DNA of 64,000 bases. Source: Thermodesulfobacteriota bacterium (lineage in GTDB: Bacteria > Desulfobacterota > Thermodesulfobacteria > Thermodesulfobacteriales > Thermodesulfobacteriaceae). Position 1 is the stretch's first letter. Each line of letters begins with the position of its first letter. Location of the stretch: assembly GCA_013153525.1 (NCBI GenBank), contig JAADEG010000033.1, positions 1 to 64,000 of the forward strand, in the 5' to 3' direction. Below the pieces are notes generated by a model. That model had not been told where the DNA came from. It ran no database searches and worked only from the letters and a program-made list of their open reading frames with translations. The position numbers and the translations under genes were made by a program. Below are positions 10,163 through 20,864 of the stretch, piece by piece.

Positions 10163-12526
10163 ATGAAAAATCTTTATAAGAATCCTATTTTCTTGCTTCT
10201 CTTATTTATCGTATTAATAGGGGGGTATTTAGGGTTTTCTAACGATCTTTACGCAGTAGGTTATTCAAGTAAAGGATGTTTAAAGTGTCATGGAGAGAAG
10301 ATGCTTCCGAAGGTATTACCTAATGGAGAGAAGATGAGTCTTTATGTAAATCCGAAGAGGTACAAAAAGTCTGTTCACGGACAAATGGATTGTATTTTCT
10401 GTCATCGTTCTCTTGATTTTTCAAAACATCCGAGACCTATTAAGATAAAAAGTAAAGAAGCTTATGCAAAAAAGGTTTGTCGTTATTGTTTAATGTGTCA
10501 TTCAGCGGATAGTTTGGGCTTTTTCCACAAAAACGCAGTTAAAGGAAAGGTTACTTGTGATGTTTGTCATACTGCTCATTACATAAAGTCTATGAGACAA
10601 ATCGCTAAGGAGACTAAAGGATGTTTAAAGTGTCATGGAGAGAAGATGCTTCCGAAGGTATTACCTAATGGAGAGAAGATGAGTCTTTATGTAAATCCGA
10701 AGAAATTTGCTCGTACCAATCATGCAAAAATAGGATGCTTTGCCTGCCATTACGACATTTACAATGCAGTGAGACATCCCGTTCCTGCTAAAATTAAGAG
10801 TAAAGAGGCTTTTACGAAAAAAATTGTTAAGAGGTGTTTGCTTTGTCATAGTTATAGTGCTCTTGCGAGGTATAAAGGACATGCTTATGTGATTAAAAAA
10901 GGTATTTCTTGTATCAAGTGTCACGGATATCACGAAAAACCAGCATTTAAAATTTGGAAAAGAAAGGCAAGCATTAATGAATTTTGTTTAAAGTGTCACA
11001 GTTTAGCTTTAACTAAGAAGTTACCAGACGGTGAAGTAATGTCAGTACAAGTTAAAAGAGAAGTTCTTTTACATTCAGTTCATAAAAACTTAAAGTGTAC
11101 TGATTGTCACGCTGGTTTTTCTAAAACCAGACATCCTATTTATCACTGGAAGAGTAAAGAAGAATATCTTAAAAACATGGCAAAAATCGTATGTCAGAGG
11201 TGTCATACCGATGCTCAATTAAAGAAAAATCCTGCACATTATCAGCTTGCTAAAAGAGATTCTTGTATTAAGTGTCATGGATATCACAATGTTAAACCTA
11301 TAAAAGCTGTTGCAGAACTTCCTGTCAATGAATATTGTTTAGTGTGTCACAGAGGAAATTTGATAAAGAAAATGGAAAATGGAGAAGTTCTTTCTGTTCA
11401 AGTAAAAGAAGAAGCACTTTTACACTCCGTTCACAAGAACTTAAAGTGTACAGATTGTCATAAAGGATTTTCAAAACAAAGCCATCCGTTTAGGAAGTTT
11501 AAGTCAATTGCAGATTACAGAAAAATGGCAACCAAAATCTGTGCAGAGTGCCACAGTAAAGAAGTTGCACTTTATGAAAAAGGCGCTCACGGAATGGCTT
11601 TTGCAAGTGGTAAGAAAAATGCACCTAATTGTTTGAGCTGTCACGGATATCATCAAGTAAAGAAGCTTGCTACTGCAAAAGAAAAAATGGAAATATGCGT
11701 GAAGTGTCACAAAGATGCTTTTAATGCCTTTAAGGATAGCGTGCACTACATAGCAATGAAAAAAGGAAATAAAAATGCACCTGCGTGTTCTGATTGTCAT
11801 GGAGCACACGGAATAAAAGTAGCCTCTGTTGCAGATCTTACTAATAATTGCTTAAAGTGTCACAAAGGAGTAGAAGTAGCTCACAATACATGGCTTTATA
11901 ATCCACCTTTTACTTTAACCACATTTGTTAAAGCCCACTTTAAAGGTGCTTCTTGTGCTGTGTGTCATGCAAAAGGTAAAAAAGCCATTATGGTTTCTTT
12001 AGTTAAAGTAGCTACGAAACAACCTATAAAGATAGAAGAAGTAGCAAAAGTTCTTGGAATTTCTGTAAGTGCGGTTCGTTCAGAAATAGATAAAAACGGA
12101 GATGGAGTAATTCAAGGTAAAGAACTTTGGAGATTTTTAAATAAACTTAATAGAGAAGTTAAAGTAAAAACTAAAGGTAGATTGGTAATGCTTAATCCTA
12201 ACGACGCTCACAAAATCCTTGATAAAACTCACGCAATTGGAAAGTGTAGTGTATGTCACAATGTAAAAGCAAACTTTAAAGGGGAGCTTGAACTTATAAA
12301 CGATAAGCTTCAGCCTCAAAGTTTTACTCTTGCTAAAAAAGCGTTGAATTCAGTTTATGCAATACCAACCTTGAGACACTTCTATGTGCTTACTCTTACC
12401 AAAATAAGTATATTAGATTTATTGTTTATAATTGCAGTAATAGGAGGAATTTGTTTTGGACTTGGTCATCTTACGCTTAGAATTTTAACTGCACCAATTA
12501 GAAGAAAAAGAAGGGAGGGTAGATAA
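10163..12526 (+). CDS. 21-heme membrane-anchored c-type cytochrome with EF-hand-like loop
   Basis: Counted 21 CXXCH motifs; N-terminal signal/anchor; C-terminal TM (ISILDLLFIIAVIGGICFGLGHL); EF-hand loop DKNGDGVIQGKE. Start moved to the ATG preceded by gggagggagaag. Confidence 0.92.
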   Translation: MKNLYKNPIFLLLLFIVLIGGYLGFSNDLYAVGYSSKGCLKCHGEKMLPKVLPNGEKMSLYVNPKRYKKSVHGQMDCIFCHRSLDFSKHPRPIKIKSKEAYAKKVCRYCLMCHSADSLGFFHKNAVKGKVTCDVCHTAHYIKSMRQIAKETKGCLKCHGEKMLPKVLPNGEKMSLYVNPKKFARTNHAKIGCFACHYDIYNAVRHPVPAKIKSKEAFTKKIVKRCLLCHSYSALARYKGHAYVIKKGISCIKCHGYHEKPAFKIWKRKASINEFCLKCHSLALTKKLPDGEVMSVQVKREVLLHSVHKNLKCTDCHAGFSKTRHPIYHWKSKEEYLKNMAKIVCQRCHTDAQLKKNPAHYQLAKRDSCIKCHGYHNVKPIKAVAELPVNEYCLVCHRGNLIKKMENGEVLSVQVKEEALLHSVHKNLKCTDCHKGFSKQSHPFRKFKSIADYRKMATKICAECHSKEVALYEKGAHGMAFASGKKNAPNCLSCHGYHQVKKLATAKEKMEICVKCHKDAFNAFKDSVHYIAMKKGNKNAPACSDCHGAHGIKVASVADLTNNCLKCHKGVEVAHNTWLYNPPFTLTTFVKAHFKGASCAVCHAKGKKAIMVSLVKVATKQPIKIEEVAKVLGISVSAVRSEIDKNGDGVIQGKELWRFLNKLNREVKVKTKGRLVMLNPNDAHKILDKTHAIGKCSVCHNVKANFKGELELINDKLQPQSFTLAKKALNSVYAIPTLRHFYVLTLTKISILDLLFIIAVIGGICFGLGHLTLRILTAPIRRKRREGR
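10270..10358 (+). repeat. 89-bp perfect direct repeat, copy 1
   Basis: taaaggatgtttaaagtgtcatgg...aaatccgaaga identical to 10615-10703. Confidence 0.97.
10615..10703 (+). repeat. 89-bp perfect direct repeat, copy 2
   Basis: Identical to 10270-10358, offset 345 bp (in frame, 115 codons). Confidence 0.97.
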
Positions 12527-13161
12527 TGAAAAAGAGAGTATATTTGCATCCAGTTCCTGTAAGAATTTGGCACTGGGTAAATGCTATAAGCTTTATAATC
12601 CTTATTTTGACAGGACTTCAAATAAGATTTATAGGAAAAACAGAGTGGATTTCTTTTCATACAGCTGTAAAAATACACAGCGTATTTGGTTTTATTCTTC
12701 TTGCTAATTACCTGTTGTGGTTTTGTTATTACTTTTTTACTGGAAAGTTTTTTAAGATTTATATTCCACCCTTTTGGAAGCCTGTAGATTGGATATCCGG
12801 AATGATAAGGCAGGCACTTTATTACGGTTATGGAATAATGGTAGGTAAAAAGAATCCCCATCATCCAAGCCCTGAGCACAAGTTTAACCCTCTTCAGCAA
12901 GTAGCCTATCTTATGATAATGATGGTGTGTATTCCTTTACAAATTCTTACTGGTCTTGTTTTATGGGATCCTGTTAAGTTTGCTTGGTTAGGGAAGCTTT
13001 TAGGTGGACTTCAAGTAGTATCTTTAATTCATACAGGTTTATGGGTATTTTACGGATTTTTTATTTTTGTTCACATTTATTTAAGTACTTTGGGACATAC
13101 ACCTCTTGCTCACATTATTGCAATGATTACTGGATACGAAGAAGAGGAAGAAGAACATTAA
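12526..13161 (+). CDS. Integral membrane cytochrome b (HydC/FdnI/thiosulfate-reductase-like b subunit)
   Basis: HPVPVRIWHWVNAISFIILILTGLQIR ... FHTAVKIHSVFGF ... SLIHTGLWVFYGFFIFVHIYLSTLGHTPLAHII; stop/start coupling TAATG with the 21-heme gene. Confidence 0.85.
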   Translation: MKKRVYLHPVPVRIWHWVNAISFIILILTGLQIRFIGKTEWISFHTAVKIHSVFGFILLANYLLWFCYYFFTGKFFKIYIPPFWKPVDWISGMIRQALYYGYGIMVGKKNPHHPSPEHKFNPLQQVAYLMIMMVCIPLQILTGLVLWDPVKFAWLGKLLGGLQVVSLIHTGLWVFYGFFIFVHIYLSTLGHTPLAHIIAMITGYEEEEEEH

Positions 13162-13167
13162 AAATGT

Positions 13168-13190
13168 TGCCCGCGTTTGCGGGCACTTTT
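13168..13190 (+). terminator. Rho-independent terminator
   Basis: Hairpin gcccgc-gttt-gcgggc followed by a-c-tttt. Confidence 0.75.
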
Positions 13191-13467
13191 AAAATTCTTC
13201 TTCCTCTATAGGTTCTTCTTCTTCGTAAAGGTATTCTTGTTCTTCAATCTTGAATCTAAATTCATCAGACTTAGATGGGATGTGAGGTACCCTTATAATT
13301 TCCCACAACTGATCTAATTCAAGAGGAAGATCTGGATCCGTTTGACAGATTTCACAGTGTTTAATATGCTTTTCTACGAGTTCTTTCATTTTTATTGGAG
13401 AAAGAGTAAAATTTCTTACCTCTTGATACCAATCTCTTATAAGAGTTTTTAGTCTCTCACATCTCAC
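13189..13467 (-). CDS. Hypothetical protein with CX2C (CEIC) motif and acidic C-terminus
   Basis: 92 aa ORF; HIKHCEICQTDPDLPLELDQLWEIIRVPHIPSK; promoter-like space upstream and RBS. Confidence 0.6.
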   Translation of the reverse strand: MRCERLKTLIRDWYQEVRNFTLSPIKMKELVEKHIKHCEICQTDPDLPLELDQLWEIIRVPHIPSKSDEFRFKIEEQEYLYEEEEPIEEEEF

Positions 13468-13599
13468 TCTTTTATCCTCCTTTATGTTTTTTCACCTACA
13501 AATTTAAATCATAAAATTTTTTTGAAAAGCGTTTAATTTGTTTATTTTTCGGAATTTTATGATAAGTTTTTAAAAAAAATTACAAAAGGGGTGAGAAAA

Positions 13600-16656
<3,057 letters not shown>

Positions 16657-16790
16657 TTATAAGTACGAACCAAAAAAAATAAAGGCAAACGATTTTAAGA
16701 AAAATGAACTAACCTTTTAAAAATCCTTTAAAAATTTATAAAAATTAAAGAAAATCGGGAAATATTTCTTAAAACATGACTTAAAAAGAC

Positions 16791-16818
16791 TTGACTTAGA
16801 AAGAAAAGAAAATAAAAT
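16791..16818 (+). promoter_or_regulatory. Candidate sigma70-type promoter TTGACT-N16-TAAAAT upstream of 12-heme cytochrome pair
   Basis: Consensus match in the divergent intergenic region between ligA and the cytochrome gene. Confidence 0.5.
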
Positions 16819-16865
16819 CAGGTAGATAGGGGAAGGAATTTTAATATTATTAGGAGGTAGTTTGG

Positions 16866-17651
16866 ATGAAGGGAAGGGTGAGATTGGAGTGGATTTATTT
16901 ATTAGTGTTAGCGTTATTTTTGTGGGTAGGGAATGGATATGGAGCAGAGTCAGCGAAGTTAACGAATGCTGACTGTATTAAGTGTCACAAAAAAGAGGTT
17001 TCTCAGATAAATGCTCATGGTGGCAAACACAAATTAGTAGGATGTTTGGGGTGTCATAAAGGGCATTATCCAATGATACCTTTTTCTAAGATGATACCTA
17101 AGTGTTCTGAGTGTCACCATGGGAAACCACACTTTAAGCTTTCTCATTGTGAAAGATGTCATTCAAATCCTCACGAACCGTTAGTTATGAATCTTGCGAA
17201 GGGATACTTTAAAAAGGAGTGTATGACATGTCACAAAAAGGAAGGCGAGGAACTTGCTAAGTATCCTACTAAGCACAGTAAGTTAGCGTGTAATACATGT
17301 CATGTTCAGCACGGCTACATACCTCCTTGTTTAAGGTGTCACAAGCCCCATCTTGCAGGACAAACTAATAAAGATTGTAAACTTTGTCACGCTGCTCACA
17401 GACCAGTACCAGTTACTTATGGTATGAACATACCCAATGCTTATTGTACGGCTTGTCATTCCAAGATTGGAAAGATGTTAGCTTCTACTCATACCAAGCA
17501 CAGAAAACTTAAGTGTGTATTTTGTCACAGAGGTCGTCATAAGATAATACCATCTTGTGAGGCTTGTCATGGTGAGCCTCACCCAATGGTAATGGTAAAA
17601 GGAAAGAAATGCCTTGATTGCCATATGGATGCCCATGCATTGATTAAGTAA
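16866..17651 (+). CDS. 12-heme periplasmic/outer-surface c-type cytochrome
   Basis: 12 CXXCH in about 235 mature residues; signal peptide MKGRVRLEWIYLLVLALFLWVGNGYGAE. Confidence 0.92.
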   Translation: MKGRVRLEWIYLLVLALFLWVGNGYGAESAKLTNADCIKCHKKEVSQINAHGGKHKLVGCLGCHKGHYPMIPFSKMIPKCSECHHGKPHFKLSHCERCHSNPHEPLVMNLAKGYFKKECMTCHKKEGEELAKYPTKHSKLACNTCHVQHGYIPPCLRCHKPHLAGQTNKDCKLCHAAHRPVPVTYGMNIPNAYCTACHSKIGKMLASTHTKHRKLKCVFCHRGRHKIIPSCEACHGEPHPMVMVKGKKCLDCHMDAHALIK

Positions 17652-17674
17652 AAATTTTTGAGGAGGGAAGAAAA

Positions 17675-18583
17675 ATGAAGGAGGTGTTAAAGAAAGTATT
17701 AGCGGTAGGAAGTTTAATAGGACTTTTAAGTTTACCTATAGGTGTTGGTGGAGCCCAGGCTAAGACTAAGAAGCCAGGAGTTTTTACCAATAGTATATTA
17801 AAGCCTGGAATAGTACCTCAAAAGACCAATGCTTATAATATGCCTGTTAAACCTCTAACTACGAGCGACTGTGCAAGGTGTCACAAGTATGAGTTTACTA
17901 CGATAAAAGAGAAGGGTGGAAGGCACAGGTTAAAGTGTACATTCTGTCACGAACAATTTCATGTTTATAATCCTACGAAACATAATTGGTCTGAAATAAT
18001 GCCAAAGTGTAGTCATTGTCATCCGTTGGTTCACGGAAAGAAGTTTAGTAATTGTGAGAAGTGTCATTCTAATCCGCATGCTCCAACCTTAGAAATGAAA
18101 ATCACTCCTTGGTTTGCAAAGCAATGTAAAGAGTGTCATCCTACGGAGTATAGAGAAACTGTAAAGTATCCAAGTAAACACACCAAAATTGGATGTACAG
18201 CTTGTCACCACACCAGACATGGATACATCCCCCAGTGCTTTGAATGTCATAAAGGTAAGCCACACTATAAGTGCATGGCAACGAGCAAAGGATGTGAAAA
18301 GTGCCACAATCCACACGAACCACTTCACTTTGGTAGGTTTGCAAAGAATACGCCTAACAGCATTTGTGCAGCTTGTCACTCTGTAGAGTACAAGAAGATA
18401 GAGACTACAAAGAGTAAACACCATTATGTAGCTTGCGTAGCATGCCACATTAAACACGGATACATACCTAAGTGCACTATGTGTCATAAACATCCACATA
18501 GTGCAGCATTACTTAAAAAGTTCCCCAATTGTTTACAGTGTCACATTGATGTACATAACTTACCTGTAGGAAAAGCAAAATAA
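17675..18583 (+). CDS. 12-heme c-type cytochrome, paralog of the upstream gene
   Basis: 12 CXXCH; shared motifs NCEKCHSNPHAP, KYPSKHTKIGCTACHHTRHGYIPQCFECH. Confidence 0.92.
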   Translation: MKEVLKKVLAVGSLIGLLSLPIGVGGAQAKTKKPGVFTNSILKPGIVPQKTNAYNMPVKPLTTSDCARCHKYEFTTIKEKGGRHRLKCTFCHEQFHVYNPTKHNWSEIMPKCSHCHPLVHGKKFSNCEKCHSNPHAPTLEMKITPWFAKQCKECHPTEYRETVKYPSKHTKIGCTACHHTRHGYIPQCFECHKGKPHYKCMATSKGCEKCHNPHEPLHFGRFAKNTPNSICAACHSVEYKKIETTKSKHHYVACVACHIKHGYIPKCTMCHKHPHSAALLKKFPNCLQCHIDVHNLPVGKAK

Positions 18584-18601
18584 AAATTAAGTAATAAAGT
18601 T

Positions 18602-18639
18602 AGAGGGGGTAAAGTATTTCTTTACCCCCTCTTTTTTTA
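18602..18639 (+). terminator. Strong Rho-independent terminator
   Basis: 13-bp perfect stem agagggggtaaag/ctttaccccctct, 5-nt loop, then T7. Confidence 0.93.
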
Positions 18640-18663
18640 ATTTTAAGGTGTGATTCTGATCTC

Positions 18664-18692
18664 TTGAAAAGTTGAATTAAATGATTTAGAAT
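18664..18692 (+). promoter_or_regulatory. Candidate sigma70-type promoter TTGAAA-N17-TAGAAT upstream of the OmcS-like operon
   Basis: Lies between the terminator at 18602-18639 and the ATG at 18743. Confidence 0.5.
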
Positions 18693-18742
18693 AAAAATAA
18701 GAAAAGTAAAAAAGTTAAAAGAGAAACTGGGGGTGATTTAAA

Positions 18743-19852
18743 ATGAGGCGTTTGTTAATTTTTTTGTTATGTTTAATGGTCTTTTTTATTTTTAAAATCC
18801 CTTCAGGATTTAGTATTTCTGGACCTTGTTCAGAGTGTCATACGATGCACAATTCACAAAACGGACAACCTGTCGCAGAAAATGGTAGTTCAACCCAACC
18901 TTTTAGAGCTCTTACTATAGGAGATTGCGTTTTTTGCCATACAGGAACGAATACAGGAACAAATAACATACCTTATGTGAATAGTAATACTCAACCTACT
19001 TATACTTTTGGAGGAGCGCGGAATACTCTTGCTGGTGGAAACTTTTATTGGGTTCAGAGTGACGATACCAAAGGACACAATGTCGTAGGAATCGCAGGAG
19101 TTGATAGTAACATAGGGCTTGTTCCGCCGGGATACGATCCCTCAAACTATCCTGAGTTTACAAAGTATCGTCCATCTACTTGGGATCATCAACTTACTTG
19201 TGCAGGAAACTTTGGGTGTCACGGAAAGTTTGACGCAAACGATCCAAGTTTAAACGATCCTTTTAAGGCGATTTCTGGAGCTCATCACAAAAACATCGTA
19301 AGAACTAACGGAACTGCACCTGCGACAGAAGTGTGGAATAGTTATAGATTTTTGTGGGGTATTAAAGGGACAGAAGATCCAAATTACGAATTAAATCCGG
19401 ATACTACCCATCACAATGGATATTACGCATCTACCAGTCCGACTGATCCAGCGTCTATAAATTACTTGTGTGGAGAGTGTCACGGAGTTTTTCATAGAGA
19501 TACTTACAACGGTACATACGCATCTCCTTGGCTTAGACATCCTACGGACTTTGACATGAACACGGTAGCTTATAAAGAATACGGAAATTATCCAAATCCA
19601 ACTCTTTTCTCTGGTAAACTTGGGGTTTCAGCAGTAGGAGATTACTTTGCAGATGTTCCTGTAGGTAATACTCAGGGAGCAGTTCTTTCTAAGGTGCTTC
19701 AAAGTTCTGGTGATGCTATAGTGCTTTGTTTGAGTTGTCACAGAGCACACGGTAGTCCATATCCTGACTTATTAAGGTGGGATTATAGTGCATGCCAAGC
19801 AGGATCTCCTTCTGCTGATTGTGGATGTTTAGCATGTCATACCAGCAAGTAA
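18743..19852 (+). CDS. OmcS-like six-heme extracellular cytochrome (nanowire-type), copy 1
   Basis: 5 CXXCH plus conserved CAGNFGCH; same motif order as Geobacter OmcS recalled from memory: CxxCHTMHNS, CxxCH, GGxFxWV, KGHN, third heme + HGK, YRxLxG, CxxCH...LRHP, CLSCHRAH, C-terminal CxxCH. Confidence 0.82.
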   Translation: MRRLLIFLLCLMVFFIFKIPSGFSISGPCSECHTMHNSQNGQPVAENGSSTQPFRALTIGDCVFCHTGTNTGTNNIPYVNSNTQPTYTFGGARNTLAGGNFYWVQSDDTKGHNVVGIAGVDSNIGLVPPGYDPSNYPEFTKYRPSTWDHQLTCAGNFGCHGKFDANDPSLNDPFKAISGAHHKNIVRTNGTAPATEVWNSYRFLWGIKGTEDPNYELNPDTTHHNGYYASTSPTDPASINYLCGECHGVFHRDTYNGTYASPWLRHPTDFDMNTVAYKEYGNYPNPTLFSGKLGVSAVGDYFADVPVGNTQGAVLSKVLQSSGDAIVLCLSCHRAHGSPYPDLLRWDYSACQAGSPSADCGCLACHTSK

Positions 19853-19865
19853 GAGGATATTATAA

Positions 19866-20864
19866 ATGCTTAGGAGATGGTGGTATGCCTTTTTATGTCT
19901 GATTTTAGTTTACAACTTAAACGGAATAAAAGTATATGCGTTTAAAGCAGAAGTAATTAAAATTTTAAAACAGGACGATAGACACAAAAACATAGTTTTT
20001 CCTGCTGGGGTTCGGATAGATGAAAAAAATAAAATTATCTATGTGTTAGACGCTGGTAGAAGTAAAATAATTCTTTACAACTTTAACTTTCTTCCTTATT
20101 TTTCTTTTGACAAAGGTCGTGGTATAGAAAGTCCCTTGGCTATAGACATAGACGATCAAGGTAATTTATATGTGTTGCAGGAGAGTTACTTTGGTAAGCC
20201 TACGCGAATAACGGTTTTAAATCCTGCAGGGATAGTTGAAAAGGAGTTTTTTTTAAATAAACCAGAGTATGAAAACATAGCTCCTACATCTTTGTGCGTT
20301 TCTGGTAACAAAATATATCTCGTTGGAAATGGATTTCCAGGAATTCTTGTTATAGATAAGAATACTGGAAAGGTATTGAAACACATTAAGGTAACCGAAG
20401 AAATAGAGGGATATCCTACTCAAATTAGTTTCTGTGATGTTTATAAGGATAGTAATGGAAGGTTGTACTTTACGAGTGAAGATGCTGGTAAGTTTTATGT
20501 ATATGACAAATACGGTAACTTTTTGTTTAAAGGAGGAAAAAAGGGAGGAAGGTACGGACAATTAAGCAGACCTGAGGGGATAGCAGCTTCTCCGAGTTTG
20601 GGAGTTATTATAGTTATGGATTACATGAGACATACAGGGCTTGTGTACGATTACGATGACGGTAGATTTTTAGGAGAATTTGGAGGAGAAGGGTGGTCAC
20701 CAGGGTGGTTTGCAGGTCCTAAGGACATAGATATAGATAAAGAAGGTAGAATTTACATCGTTGATACCTTTAATAAAAGAGTGCAAATTATAATTTTAAC
20801 CGCAGGAAAAGAAGAGGGAGTTTGGTCTCCTACTTTTGTAACTCCCCTTCAGCCGGTAAAATGA
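19866..20864 (+). CDS. NHL-repeat / six-bladed beta-propeller exported protein
   Basis: FPAGVRIDEKNKIIYVLDAGRSKIILYNF, SPLAIDIDDQGNLYVLQ, GPKDIDIDKEGRIYIVDTFNKRVQI. Confidence 0.8.
   Translation: MLRRWWYAFLCLILVYNLNGIKVYAFKAEVIKILKQDDRHKNIVFPAGVRIDEKNKIIYVLDAGRSKIILYNFNFLPYFSFDKGRGIESPLAIDIDDQGNLYVLQESYFGKPTRITVLNPAGIVEKEFFLNKPEYENIAPTSLCVSGNKIYLVGNGFPGILVIDKNTGKVLKHIKVTEEIEGYPTQISFCDVYKDSNGRLYFTSEDAGKFYVYDKYGNFLFKGGKKGGRYGQLSRPEGIAASPSLGVIIVMDYMRHTGLVYDYDDGRFLGEFGGEGWSPGWFAGPKDIDIDKEGRIYIVDTFNKRVQIIILTAGKEEGVWSPTFVTPLQPVK

Noticed and set aside
12466-12900. 144-aa ORF antisense to the cytochrome b gene
   Set aside because: Overlaps the conserved heme b membrane protein; no RBS or family pattern.
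18089-18499. 136-aa ORF antisense to the second 12-heme cytochrome
   Set aside because: Artifact of repeated CXXCH codons on the other strand.
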